Below, one piece after another: positions 13,276-25,597 of a DNA stretch of 64,000 bases; positions within the stretch are counted from its first letter, which is position 1; every line of letters begins with the position of its first letter. Below the pieces are notes generated by a model that worked only from the letters and a program-made list of their open reading frames with translations, was not told the DNA's origin and ran no database searches. Made by a program: the position numbers and the translations under genes. The stretch covers positions 4,036,775-4,100,774 of the forward strand of contig CM075104.1 in the NCBI GenBank assembly GCA_037576195.1, given 5' to 3'. This DNA comes from Phytoseiulus persimilis (lineage: Eukaryota; Arthropoda; Arachnida; Mesostigmata; Phytoseiidae).

Positions 13276-14683
13276 CGTGTCCGGTGGGAGCCCAGGCCCT
13301 GATCCGACTCTTCGGGCAAATCTTCGCATCGAGAAGCTCTGTACCCCGAAATATTGAGGTATACAGCACGGTGTGCGAAGCTCAAGAAGAAATGCTAAGA
13401 GAAACCCCGCACAAGAGCTTCGACCTAGTAGAGGTCGCTGACGTCATATCGACACAACCGACCAACGAATCCCCGGGACCGGACGAGATCAGGATCGAAC
13501 TCCTGAGAGAAGCCGTCTTCATGATCCCGCGCTGGACTGCTATATTCAATGGGTGCCTCGCCTCAGGCCACATCCCGGCCGAATGGAGTAACTGCACCAA
13601 GACGATTCTGTACAAGGGGGAAGGATCGTTAGCTGACCCAACCTCATGCAGAGGGATCGCAAAATAAGTTGCATCTATGAGGTGCTATCGAGCCTCCTAG
13701 TTCGTCGAGTGATTCCATTCCTAGAATTCAAGAAGATTCTACCAGACGAGCAATTCGGATTCCGCAGAGGAAGATCGACGATGGACGCGATTGAGATCCT
13801 AACGGATCGCAGTGCCGTGTTCGTAGGCTTTCGCGCCGCATTTGACTCGGGATCAAGGACTATCGTCTTACAACGTCTCGCGACCGCTGGCGTGCCTCTG
13901 AATATCATGAGACTCCCCGAGGACATTCTGCAGGAGAACACGATAGCTCTGGACGACGGCGTCTGTGTTCAGAGCGGGCTGACGCACACTGATGGCTACT
14001 CACAGGGAGACAATTTGTCCCCGATACTGTTCTTGGTACTGATAGCAGATCTACCCGAGAAGATGAAGACCAGGCATAGAAACGTGGGAATCATCCTGCT
14101 CGCGGATGACGTCGTACTCTTCAACACGAGTCGGTTCCACCTGCAACAGGCACGTCACACACTCGGCACATATGTTATCCGCACATAAAATCACCGACAG
14201 CAGCATACGGCATCAGAGTCATATGGAACAAGCTCACGATGAGAGATCTGGCGCTACTCGACCGCATCAAGCCAACCTTTCAGAAGAGGGTGTTGGGATT
14301 GAGAAGACAAGCATAAAATCGGAACGTCTACCTGCTCATAGGCACACCTTGGTTCGTTGAAGACCTGATTCGACCTCCAAGAAACGGAGTCGTCAAGGGA
14401 ATTCATTCTCATTTACGAAGTCAAGCTGTCATCAGTCGACCATGAGTTGATCTAAACCACTGGAATGACAACCAACGAATGGAGAGGACCGAGTCAGAGG
14501 AACCGCCACCTCGTGTCCAGATTTGCCGACCACGGTTTCCACGCTCAACTTTGTATGAAGGAAGTGTCCCACGAGCCGGATGATGATTGTTAATATCAGA
14601 GTGGTGGACTAGTGTGCTCGAAATACCACGCAATTCACTGTAGACTAGCCAGGAGCATTGCCAGTCTAGCGGAGCTAGAGTAG
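13276..14683 (+). pseudogene. Reverse transcriptase pseudogene of the LINE (frameshifted)
   Basis: Successive frames carry the standard reverse transcriptase blocks in order. PGPDEIRIE lies near 13471-13497 (motif 0/1). DPTSCRGIA lies near 13637 (motif 2), where a stop (13665) and a frame change occur. FGFRRGRST lies near 13755-13780, FRAAFDS near 13830-13850 (motif A, catalytic Asp), QGDNLSPILF near 14003-14032 (motif B) and LLADDVVLF near 14096-14122 (motif C; the usual YADD reads LADD). After another shift, MRDLALLDRIKPTF at 14239 and IGTPWFVEDLIR near 14339-14374 match the post-RT region of such elements. A last frame ends at 14683 with a Cys/His-rich tail (CSKYHAIHC). The residues normally between motif 2a and motif A are partly deleted. 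Multiple frameshifts and stops make this a certain pseudogene. Confidence 0.85.
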
Positions 14684-17067
14684 TCATAAAACAGGGTGTG
14701 GAAGAATATGTAAATTATGTATCGTAAGGAATTATCTGCAACAGTTGACAATGAACCAAAATCAGATTTTCGAAAGAGTTTGACTGCTGTCCAGACATCG
14801 CGAGTCGGGCCAACGTGATCCAACGTGGGAAAACTTCGTACAGCGATCGATTCATTCCCAAGAGGAAATGTTCCCGTTGACATATCTTATCAAGCTCAGC
14901 TTCACCTCTCCTTCTGAGAGGCCTTGTATTTCCTCTTGTTCTCACGGAACTCCGTCCTCGTTCCTACGTTCTTACATTCGATCTTACAGTCGAATCAATA
15001 CAGCAGAATGTGCACCGCCTCTCATAGAGCTTTTCTGACGTCTCCTCTCGGCTGCACTGAGCTCGATGAGTCTCAAACTGATGATATGCCCGCGAATAAT
15101 TTAATCACGCTGCGATGGTTATGCGATATTTGACCTCTCTCGGAGCTTCTCTTGAGGGGCTCCGACTCACATCTGCGTTTCCCACTGACGGTGACATAAA
15201 ATGGAGCCTGATTGTTGTAATATTTTGCTCGGAAGTGCGCGGAATCTTCGACACTGAAAACGAAATCGCGTGAGGAAGGTGAACTTTCTTTCCGCGAATA
15301 CACGTATATGGTCCAGGATACGATGCAGTGCAGACGATATTCACGATTCATATCCGATTCTCCCACAACGCCGTTCTCACTCAGTAGGTCGAGATGAATA
15401 TCAGCCATCCTGTGCATGGGAGGTAGTTGCCGTATTTTCTCTCTTCGGAGGACCGTCTGTGTATTTTTTCAGGAATCGGTGAATGAAGGTGATTCACGTC
15501 ATTCGCTCCCAGGACGGGAGAGTGGGAACGCCACAATTCCAAGCAGGAAAAGTGCCCGGCAATCTTACAATCGGCTATGTTGGATCAATCTCAAAACTTT
15601 TCGGCATCGAAAAAGAATCGGAATCCGGCTTCCCCGAGGAGATGCGGGGGATCGCACCGAAGACGATATTCGTCAACAGCTCAGCGATCTTTGTGAGGCT
15701 GATGAGATCGGTTGCCAATTTGCAGCTCTGGACCGATTCTGACCATTTCTTCGGCTAGTTGATGAAATCCTCTCCCGTATCAGATGGAGCAGATACGATG
15801 TCGATCGGTTGAGTTGGGACGTTCCTCGGTCAGTTTTGTGAAACACGTCAAGAGGAATTGTGGTTTTTGAGCCGCTCTGGGGGATTCAATGCTTGACTGA
15901 TTGACGTGGAGGAAAAAAATCGGATATTTCCACATCCAGTAATCAGCGAAATGAGGATATTCAAGTAGATTTCAGCTGGTACGGCTTTCTTTTCCCGGGA
16001 AGACGACTTGATTAGATGATCCGAGTGAAATGCGTCAGCGCTCGAAGATCAGCTGATGAAGGGAACTGGTGGAATCAAGTAGCAGTGAAAACCCGAAATC
16101 CTGGTGGCCTCAACTGATCGAGACGGCTACGCAGCTGAAACTCGCAGTCCTGTTTTCGTTTCAAAGTTAGCGAATCTCCATTGTTTCATGAGCTGGCCAA
16201 CTGTAGTAACGATCTATGTTATATCACAACGCTTCCCGAGCTGCGGACCCCTGAAATTGGTTCCTGATCCAGACTGGAAGAGCTGGCTCACGAGCTTACC
16301 CATGAATTCATACCGTTCTCGTTGAGTGTCCCAAGTAGGCCGCAACAGATGGAGCCGCTTTGTGCCCCCTATCGTTCGGTTTCCGCTGGTTTGGGCCTTG
16401 CACTCCTCGTAGAATCGTCGAATCTACGCTGTGAGCGGCTGGTTCCAGCATACGCCGGGAGCTTTCACGAATTGGGTGTAGCTGCTTGGGATGATAGCCG
16501 AGTCCAATGGGAGTTCACCCAGTTTTTGTCTTGTATCCTTTGTCGTATGCGTTCGGAAGCTGTCCGAAACAAGAGTCTTGTGTCGATGGGCGAAGCCCCG
16601 AAAGGTTCGCAAGGATAGGTCGATGTTGTTCTATCGCTCATTCCTGGAGTGTCTTGGTAACAGAGCTCCAGATCATTTTAAAGCTTCTCACGAGGCTCAT
16701 TTCTGTTCAAGAGAACAGATGGTTCACATTTTCGTCTCTGAGCCTGTCGGTTTATTATACACTGCTCTTCTGTATTTTTGATGGTCCAGAACTTCGCCTG
16801 TCTATAAGAGTAACACGTTTCACAGGAATTGCCCGATTCCTGGAGAAAATCGGTATTCATTATACAATCAAGATCCAGGACTATCTGAGTTTCGGTTTGA
16901 ACAGCTGCGGAGTATGTCTTTCACTCATGCGAAAGCCGTCACATTTCCAGCGAGCATTGCGTTTGAGAGATCGAACTCGACATGAAGGAGACGACCCCCG
17001 CGCCGTATTGCGTCAAGGGTCCACGCCGAGCTCGTTTTCGACGCCGTGATCTCAAAGTTATGGTTTG
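14684..17067. other. Noncoding stretch between the LINE and the foldback element
   Basis: Several open frames of 70-180 codons occur on both strands (for example 15483-15758 plus, 15073-15417 minus and 16507-17049 plus). None carries a motif I recognise or clear splice signals. They may be decayed transposon sequence or chance frames. Confidence 0.4.
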
Positions 17068-17078
17068 GGTCCGGAATG

Positions 17079-17160
17079 CCGAAAACCCGGAATACCGAAA
17101 ACCCGAAATACCGAAAACCCGAAATACCAAACGCCCTGAATCCCGAAAACCCGGAATGCC
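17079..17160 (+). repeat. Left array of 16-bp repeats
   Basis: Five consecutive 16-bp units with consensus CCGAAAACCCGRAATA start at 17079, 17095, 17111, 17127 and 17143; the fourth unit is divergent. Because 16 is not a multiple of three, all three frames read Pro/Lys/Asn/Arg-rich peptides such as ENPKYRKPEI. That is a by-product of the repeat and not evidence of a gene. Confidence 0.85.
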
Positions 17161-17701
17161 GAAGGTGTTCCCCTCCCGTCGGAGAGCAGCTGAGACTTCT
17201 ATGTCGAGCGCCGAGCCCGGCCGTGGAGGCTTACTCGAAAGCATTGACATTCACGGAGGACTGCCGGAATCATTCGCCGGAGCCTACCCGGATCATTCGG
17301 GAGCCGTTGTATGCTGGGGTGAGCCAAGCAAGGTTGTCAGGAATCTTGGAAATCTTATGACAGTCCTCGAAAGTTCGAGATTCTTTGATGAATGCCAGTC
17401 CTGATAAGCCTGCTCTGCCCGGTTAACTTGGCGAAACTTGAAGTCGAATTTTCGGAAGAGCTCGCCTTGTTCCGTACAAGAGTGGCTGATTGACCACGAA
17501 AAGCCCATACACGAGGCCATCTGAATCTGAAATCCTCATCTGTTCCCTTCAATCGTATCTGGTTGTATACGGAACCCGTGCCGGCGCTCGTTTGACGATC
17601 AACGTCAGCGCTGAATTGAGAACAGCATTGCAGATCTGGGAGCTATGCGCGGTTTCAAAAAGGTTTTGGGTTGGTGGTGAAACGGGACCTCTTCGACCTC
17701 C

Positions 17702-17726
17702 GGGACCCACCAGCGAAGCGGGTCCC
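17702..17726. other. Perfect 7-bp stem-loop inside the foldback element
   Basis: GGGACCC at 17702-17708 pairs with GGGTCCC at 17720-17726 across an 11-base loop. It lies near the inner edge of the right arm. Function unknown. Confidence 0.5.
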
Positions 17727-17916
17727 CGACTGTTCTCGTATATGTGAGCGGCTGCTGTATGTTGGATACGATTTATGAGGAGACTTGCTCACAGATCCGG
17801 ATTTGAACCGTTCTGGAATCCATGGATGTTAGTGAGCGCCGTCGAATCCACTTCCATAGCTGGAATCCGCACTCGGCATAGAAGCCTCGGTTGATGTAAC
17901 ACGAGACCAAAATGAT

Positions 17917-18011
17917 TTTCGGTATTTCGGGTTTTCGAGATTTCGAGCGTTCGTTATTTCGGGTTTTCGGTATTTCGGGTTTTCGTTAATTTGGGTTTTC
18001 GGGATTCCGGG
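17917..18011 (-). repeat. Right array of 16-bp repeats (inverted)
   Basis: Read on the minus strand, this is the same 16-bp unit as at 17079-17160, about five copies, again with one aberrant unit at the corresponding position (ACGAACGCTCGAAATC against CCAAACGCCCTGAATC on the left). It is in inverted orientation relative to the left array. Confidence 0.85.
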
Positions 18012-18015
18012 TGCA

Positions 18016-21000
18016 CACCGTTTCAGAATGTCATCGAAATCTCGAAGCATCAGCTGTCCACGGTACAGTTGATCGTTTTCGGACCAATATGATCAGCACA
18101 AACCACCTTCAGCTCGCTGATTGAATCTGATTCAACATACGTGATGAATAGGACGTGTTCATTGGTTCTGATAAAGACTTCATAGAGAGAAAAACTTGGA
18201 ACCTTCCGTGCGCTTGCATGAACTGCACGTCGTTCAGAACTGCATTCAAACGCCTCATTGTGTTCCAGCATGCGATTCACCGCTGCAGTCCATGCGCTCG
18301 TACGCCGTCCCATGTGGAGGAAGTAGCATGACGAGACCTAGAAATAGAAACTTCGAATCAGAGGATCTGTCGGCGAACGGGGATGACCCAATTACAGGGA
18401 AGGATTTGGTGTCGAATTCCTCAATTGGAATACGCGACAAGTCGTTGGCAGTGGAGACTTCCCGCCCGGAGATCGATCTCTGTCAATTTCACGAGTCCAC
18501 TCCGTGCTCTGGAAGGAAATCGGAGCACGATTCCAGAACACAGTGGAGGGAGCTCGCTTATCAGCATTAACATTATTACCATCGTTTCCATTACTGTCAT
18601 CATCAATAGCACTGTATTGCCTATGTAGATGTCGTCTGATCGCCGGCGCACGCCCATTAGAGCTAGCTAGCTCTGTGTTCCCCGGGCGTGGCAAGTCGAC
18701 GAAATGGCCCTGCAGTTCTAGCGCACTCTGGCTGTCAGCGATTACTCCGCAGACGCCAGTCACCGTTCTAGAAATCGAGGGAGTCCTCGCCCATATCTAT
18801 CGGAAACTTCATCCGGGAATCCGCGTTCGTGTTCATCAAAGTTCAGAACCTTTCTTCGATCTGTTCATCCTCGGGCTCAGCGATCCAAACGAGACTGGCT
18901 TTGGTTGGAGCCGCCCCTCGAACGGGTTGGTATGCCAGTTTCATTTGCGATGGGTTGCTCTGGTACGCCAACATTTGCGTGCGAGCGCCCGACCGAAGGA
19001 GGAAGGCAACTTCACGCGGCCTTGCAAGCTTTACAAGATAATCGCATTTGGCTGCTGGAGCACCACTACTATGGGTGCGCTGCAACCATCATCGTTCCCG
19101 TCGAGTCTGTTACGGAATAGGAGCCAGTCGGCCGGTCGGTCGGTCTACTGGCCTGCGCGTTTGCCCGCCAGCCGACGGAATGGGGCGATTGAGAGAACGC
19201 AAGGGGACGATAGAGAGAATAATAGAGACGGAGTGAGTTTGCCACAACAACAATGGAGGAGACGGCCGCAGAGACGACGACGACGACTGTGGCGTTGGTA
19301 TCCATTGGCTTGATAGTAATAATGCTCCTCGCAACGATGTTTGATGGCGTCTTCCATTACTCTGAGACAGAGTTGAGGAGCGGTGAAAGGGAGGCGTGGG
19401 TTGGGACGACGCAAATACGACTCGCGAGTGAGAGGAGGGCGAGCTATTCGCAGACGCCGCAGGATACTCGGCGCGACCACTTGAATCCTCATCATCAACG
19501 ACTTTCACGAACAGCACCCAACCATTTTCTGAACTGTTCGACCGCCGTTTAGGGGGAGAGCTCAAACTCAACGGTCGTGCCGGAAGTGATCGAGGATTCC
19601 TCGCACAAATCAGTTGCCTTTGTCGCCTGCGATCGGATGCACAAAGTCTTTTGATCGTGCGCTGGCCCTGCTTGGTTACCCTCTGCGGGATGGGACGCAA
19701 TCCCACTCTCAACACCTCGACATTCGTTTCTCGATACAGTGTTCCCGACCGATCACGGATATCTGATGGGAGTGTTTCCTCGGGAAGCCTGCGAGAGGGA
19801 AATACGACATCGAATTGGAATACATAGAGTCTGAGAGGAAAGTTCCTGGAAGCGCTGGGCAACAGAGATGAGCTGAGATAGAAGATAGCGAAGTGTAAAC
19901 AAAATCAAAAAACAGAGAATCGTTCAAGAGCTGGACCAGGGAGAGCTCGAGGGAACGGAGAAACAATGTCCCGGAGGAGAAGAAACGCAGAGAGGAGATA
20001 AGGAAGAAGAGAATTCATGGTGAGCCGAGGAGAGATAGCTGAGTGATCTTCCGGAGTACACTGGGAACGGTTCAAGCAAGCCAGTAAAGTGTAGGGAAAC
20101 AAACCGAAACAGGCGAGTGATCGGCCCTGGCCAGCGCTTACTTGAGAGTGCCGCAGAGAAGTCTCCCGTTCCATCTCTCTCCGTCGGCACTCTAATGCGT
20201 GAGCTCTACTGTATCGCTAAACAACGGCCGCTTGGTGCCTTGACCAAGAAGAAAGGGCAGGAGAGTCACTCAGAACCTCCGAGAAGACGGAACAGAGAGA
20301 CGCCGAGGAGGCGAGGTGTGGCGTTCGCGCCTCCGTTGCGTCCCCTACCCCTCTCTGCGTCTGTCTCTCTATCAAAAGTTCGCCCATTGTCCGTCCCCTT
20401 TGCACCCTTCCGGTCGGTCGCGTCCTTTATACCGCTGAGCGAGTGAGTGAGTCTATCTGGCCTATTTGCCCGGTTGTTTCCTTCTATATCCTGATCCGCT
20501 ATCTCCTTCTAGATTTCCGCTGGCATCGCTCATCCAGACCATGGCGATTCGAAGCCGCAGTCAGCCATCGAACGTTCCATCCCGCATCCGCAACCGCGCG
20601 CACCGCGGATCCTCCTGAAATGAGTGAAAAGACGCTAGACGCTGTTACGCGTGATGTAGCGGAGGTCCTGGACTGGGCCGAATCTTGAGGTTGGGGGTCT
20701 ATGATCGTATCGCCAAGGAGTCATTTCCTTTGCTCCCCCACTAGCTTAATCAACCTCCGCCAGGAGCGAGGGTAGGGTTGGCCAGCGAGCGGGAAATGGG
20801 GCAAAAATTGAGACGGGAACAAAGAAGGAGACGAGTTCAGGATACATCCATTTCTCAAGCCCTGGAGCACTGAGACAATTTAGTTGAGGAAGGAGCACCG
20901 ACTGGACTTCCACCTCGTCAAAAATTGAGCAGGCTCTGCTGGAAGGGGAAACGGAAGAAAGGGAGAGTTGAATTGGAAATATAGAGTTAGCCGGGAATCG

Positions 21001-24000
21001 GAACGTAAGCGGCCCCATAATAATGATACCTGGTTATCAACCCTTTAGATGACCTCTAGTGCTTTGTTCACTCTCTCCCTCCCTCTCTCCTCTCTCTCAT
21101 TTCCCCCTCACACCATTTCAGGCGCGAACGTTGCATCAGGGCCGTGAGAGTTCGACGACGAGGAAATCCAGCTCTTCGGTTTGGAGCGTTTTGAGAGAAA
21201 ATTCAGCGCATCCCCGACGGGAAGATGATACCCGTTGCTTGGAAAGTACAGCGATGACCTTCGGATGAATGGATGATTCTTTCCCGGGCAGTCACATCGC
21301 ACAACAAGCTGTTATTGATCCGATCGCAGGCGGCCAAGATGGCACAGCCCTCCACATCAACGACGACGACGTTAACCCAAAGCCGTCCTCTACGCCCTTG
21401 GCGCCATTCGCAGTGATCTAGATCGAAGATTCGGCTCGTTAGCTATTCGTTTATTGACGTTGACGTACAAACGATCCGACTGACTGTCCGAATGAGGGAT
21501 GAGCGGGAGAAACGGTGGACGGAGACTCGATGGACGCCCTCGGGAACGCACACGAAAGAACGTAAGGGGATGACCGTCCGAGCAGGCGAGGGAGTGGACG
21601 AGCAAAAGTCCAAGAGGACGCGAAGACGGACGTTGCTTTATTCGTAATGGAAGTTCACACGAATCCTGCTTCGAGACGGACCACGAACGTCGAGATCACG
21701 CCCTCGGGCTGACCTGGCTCCCCAATACGCTGCGATGCTGAGAAAGTTTTTGTGTTGATATCCTCCTCACCGGGACATCTCGGCAAAACTTCTTCTCGGT
21801 TCCCAGGCTCTGAAAAGAGCCAAGTCCCGGTTTTCGGTACAGTTTTTGAGCGACGAAGAGGGGGCGGGATGATTTCGATTCTTCCGCACCGAAGAATGCG
21901 CATCTCGTAGAACTTCGGCCGGCGAATTTCGACCAAGATTGTGGAGCGCCTCGACTCGTCTCCGAGGTAAACGTATGGTAGGGCGCCGCGGGCATTGTTC
22001 CGAGCCCTGCGGAAAACCATTTTCTCAGCGCGGGATTGAGCTCTTTCTCCAAGACAATGGACGCCGCCGTTCGCTCGCTTGCCTCCTCGGCTCCCGCATC
22101 TGCTTCGCTGCACCCGCGGTGAGCGGTCCGGCTCGCAGGTCCCTGTGCATGGCAAACAAGTCGAACAAGCTGGGCAAGGGTCGAACAAGCAGGGAAAGGT
22201 CGGCCGGAAGTGAAAACATACAGTGGAGTTCCAAGAAAGACCCGCGAAAGCCTCGCTTTAGCGGTACGGTCTCCCCGTAGACTCTGGCGCTGGCGGGTCT
22301 CGTCCCTATATCTCTCTGTGAACGAAGGAATTATGCGGGAACGAAGTACCGTGAGGTCTCGCGAAGGTCCGGAAAGTACTCGATTCAGGAGGGTAGCAAC
22401 TGGAGACTCGATGGCTCCCCCCTCAGTGAGGACGAGCCGTGCATGGATACGCCACAGCATGTAGCTAGAAAGTTACCCGGATCATGGTCTGCCCAACAAT
22501 CTCGTCGGAGTGTGGTATCGCTGCCGGGAAAATAACAGGGCTCCTGCAGCTGAATGAGTCACATGGCGGAGCATTGGCTCGTTGGTCTGTAACTCAGACG
22601 GACCGTCGGCTGTTTCAGACACTGCATCAATTAGTAGAAGTTTACTCAAAACTCGCGAGCAGCCTGAACGAACGGCTGACTATAGGCGACGAGGATACGA
22701 TGTTGAGGAAGCAGGAGTCCGGATAGAATCTTGTGTGATCTGCGATAGCCGATGTGCCTCGTGGAAACTCACGGTCCAAATCTTCCGTCGAGGTTTTCTA
22801 TTTTTTCCTCTGGGAGGAAATAACTCACGAAGGGAAGACCCTGAGATTCACAAAGGGGACTGTGAGTGCGGAAAAGGAGGAAAATGACGATACAGAAAAT
22901 ATAGCAGAGCCATAACACAAAAACTGCATTTACACGCGACTCAGAAGATTGGAAGTTTAGGTGGAGTGTTGGGCTCATGTAGATTATACTCACATAAAAA
23001 AACCAGAACTTATCATCCTGAAGATGCATCCTACGAAGTCGTGATCGTACGATGGGTCCTCGGCTAATGTCGAGAAACCAGGAGCTACTGGGAGAGTTAT
23101 CTCTCTTCCTTGAACTCCGCACAGAGTTCGGGCTCGAGATCGGGTAGACAGGTACGACACGCGCGTCGACGGGGCAGTCGTGCAGGGAGACGGGGTGCTT
23201 TCGCGAATTCGAACTTTTCGGACGATGATGAGGGAAATTACGAGGATGAGGGGAGGAAAGAACCAGGGGTCGAGATCTGTCGGATCTCGGAGCTGGCTCG
23301 CTCGCTCGCGCAGATGAACAAGGCGTGAAGAAAGTGAAGCCGCTTTAATTACTTATTCTCACGGATGGCATAATCCATGGGGCCTCGCATCAGCAGCAGC
23401 ATTTTTTCATTCGTTCAGGAAGCCGCATCCCCTCCCCCTCTCCTCCAGCCCAGTTTTCACTCTCGTCGCCGGCCTGGGAGGATGAAGGCAGCTTTTGCTT
23501 TTATCCGCACTGTTTTCATTAAACATCTCGGATGACTTCCCGCTAGATGTTGACGTAAAACCTCATCCCGGCAGAGAGCAACGTTATTAGCTACTACAGC
23601 AATATAGATAGAACAAAATCCGCCATATTGATTCGCCGAGCTCGCGGCAACCGGGACCTGATGGAGTTCACCCGACACAGTGAGCAAACTTCCGGAAACG
23701 AGCAAAACAACTTCCACGAGTTTGAAGCGAACCGGCAGGAAATCTCGGGGTGGGAACAGCTGAGTCAGCTTCGGAGAGAGTTCTCTGAGAGCCGTAACTT
23801 CTAGAAGTCTTCGATTTCGGGAACGGCATCGTTACCGCTGCGGCCGCTCAAAGGGGGCTCCGCGTTAGCTTCAAAAAGGAGTATCGGATCACAACACAAG
23901 TTTCGGGAAAGGAAAAGACGCCGGCTCGTCTTTCCTGCTCTTCGAGGAAGATCAGCGCGAGAGCGACGCAGGACGGGAGGCTTATTAGCTAAAGCCTAGG

Positions 24001-25416
24001 GAGCAGCATCACCACCGGGCGGCTAATACGTTATCCATGCGGCCTGCCGCGAGAAAGCCCGTCAGCCAGCTCGCTCAGGGGGAGCTGACTCCATGCGCGC
24101 ACTAATTATAACCTTCTCTCAGACGCCTTCGAGATGTTTGCTGTCGTTGCCCGTGCATCATCGTGTTCGAACATGGCCAGATACTCCATCTTTTCGATAT
24201 TACACTCCCCCCTGAGCGGTCGTCGCATTCGGTGGAGCACGCGGGCAGGCTGGCTGGCATGCAACGGTGCGGGCACGCACACCGACAGAGTCACAAACAG
24301 CTTTCGTCAAGGACACGGATCTGCGTCGTGCCCCATTCCTCAGTCGGAAGCAGCGGCGACAACAACAACATCATCAGCTATACACACTTCACGTTAAGTA
24401 AACACTGCGTCTGCCTCGGGAATCAGTCGCCTGTAAACAATAACTGATTGGAGAAGGCGAGTCGAAGTCATCTCGATGAGCGGTCTGCATGATTCAGACG
24501 CGGTGAAGTCAGACGGAGTTGATGGAAACGAAATCGTGAGACAACTGAAAGTGGTTCCAATAACTACAAAGCCCCAGAGAACATCATTGGATCTGATCAA
24601 CCGACGCGCCGCCGACTCGACTTTGCGACTTCCAACCTTGGCCTTAGCTGGCTAGGTTTCCGGCTCTAAGAGGACAGAGGTTGGGGTGAGACCGAGTTTT
24701 TGGCGGGCCAGGTTCTTCCCGGTGACATAACTGGCGAGAACAGCTCGACTTTCATCACAGTTTGATCGTTGGTTCCGAATTCGTTCGAGGACGAACAGCC
24801 TTCTTCTTGTAGAGCTTTGAATCAGATTACCGAGGCAACTGCTTGAGTCCCATGGTTGTGGAGCGTAGATTTGTTTCCAGACTCTACAAGGCGGGGCGAT
24901 GAGTCTAGAATTTCGATCCTGTGGTATCCGTGACTCAGGGATTGCTGGAGTTCTGGATATGGCCCTGCGGTCGTGACCGAACCGCATGCGGCGGCCTGTA
25001 GCCGGTCAAGGTTTGTAAGTTGGTCGTTCGATGGTCCCCCAGCCGAAACGCAAGAACTTTCTCCCGCACCGATGACCGTACAATCAGGGTCTGATTCTCC
25101 GTACCTCTCCGCATCTGCTTCCCCTTTATACATGAGAAGTCGACCCGCCTCTTGCTTTGGTAGCCCACTGATGACAGACAGACATTGCCTTCTATATAGT
25201 GCCATAAGAGCTTGAGGAGATCTCACAGAGCCCACGGATTCTCGCTAGCATCATACCGGGGCGATGCGCCTCATGGTTGAGATTCGTATTCCGTTCATAC
25301 ATGTGAGCAAACACAATCTGGCAGTTTCTGGCATATAGGTACTTTTCTCCCTCTTCGTTGGGTTAGCACCATTTTGAAACTGTCTCCTTATTCGGCTGAT
25401 CAGTGCGTGTCATCCC
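18016..25416. other. Long stretch without a supportable gene
   Basis: It contains many purine- or pyrimidine-rich tracts and overlapping frames on both strands, including a 269-codon non-ATG plus frame (18504-19313) and a 250-codon minus frame (19110-19862). These have low-complexity, Arg/Ser-rich composition and no motif. An ATG in good context at 19253 opens a 99-codon frame with one hydrophobic segment, and an 80-codon ATG frame starts at 22484; neither is supported by anything else. A CT-rich microsatellite lies near 21.07-21.11 kb. Confidence 0.4.
21069..21110. repeat. CT-rich microsatellite
   Basis: Imperfect CT/CCCT repeats, pyrimidine-only for most of 40 bases. Simple repeat in noncoding sequence; it could be a polypyrimidine tract, but no acceptor and exon could be matched to it. 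Confidence 0.7.
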
Positions 25417-25597
25417 CCGAGAAACAGGTCAGATCGACCCTGTAATCACCATCCTGGAGTCCGAGAAGTATGGTCGGGTCGATCCCGGAACCACCTCCTC
25501 AGACTCTCGAAAGTGTAGTCAGATCGCCTCGGAATCAACTCCTTATATTCCGAAATGTTCGGTGAGATCAATCCCGGATACGAAGCTCCTTCAAAGT
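25417..25597 (+). repeat. Degenerate minisatellite, four units of 43-48 bp
   Basis: Units begin at about 25417, 25461, 25507 and 25550. Each starts CCGARA or a close variant, has GGTCaGATCgaTCC near its centre and ends with a CTCCT-rich part. Units differ by substitutions and small indels. The period stays close to 45, so one plus-strand frame (25403-25810) reads an imperfect 15-residue peptide repeat, for example KYGRVDPGTTSS against ETGQIDPVITIL. That frame starts with GTG and has no other sign of being a gene. Confidence 0.65.

Larger units (their letters stand above)
12719..14683 (+). mobile_element. Decayed non-LTR (LINE) retrotransposon with APE-type endonuclease
   Basis: The order is that of an animal non-LTR element: an endonuclease-like piece (about 12720-12980), a linker, a reverse transcriptase spread over several frames (about 13330-14190), a thumb and post-RT region (about 14200-14390) and a C-terminal tail to the stop at 14681-14683. 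Frame changes and in-frame stops throughout show that it is dead. A 157-bp MITE sits inside it at 13109-13265. The apurinic-type endonuclease piece places it in the broad Jockey/I/CR1/RTE assemblage rather than among R2-type elements with a restriction-like endonuclease; I cannot assign a clade by eye. Eroded endonuclease sequence may start further upstream, near 12.04 kb. No poly-A tail or target-site duplication could be identified. Confidence 0.8.
17068..18015. mobile_element. Foldback-like element with repeat-array inverted arms
   Basis: The left arm (17068 to about 17290) and the right arm (about 17800 to 18015, inverted) share the same internal order. Each begins with an array of 16-bp repeats at the outer end and continues with matching unique sequence toward the inside (for example CTTCTATGTCGAG at about 17198, matched by CTTCTATGCCGAG on the minus strand at about 17885). 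Even an aberrant fourth repeat unit is present in both arrays, so the arms are copies of one another and not two independent arrays. Inverted arms made of tandem repeats are the hallmark of Foldback/Galileo-type DNA elements. The roughly 500-bp interior encodes nothing recognisable. No target duplication was found, so an inverted segmental duplication remains possible. Confidence 0.45.

Noticed and set aside
17046..17404. Apparent repetitive protein (ENPKYRKPEI units)
   Set aside because: The peptide repeat is produced by the 16-bp DNA repeat in every frame, and the matching inverted array gives the same peptides in shifted frames, so it is not a coding signal.
18504..19862. Longest frames in the window apart from the receptor and Copia (269 codons plus, 250 codons minus)
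   Set aside because: No ATG at the plus start, low-complexity Arg/Ser/Pro composition, overlapping open frames on both strands and no domain. GC-rich simple sequence depleted of stops explains them.
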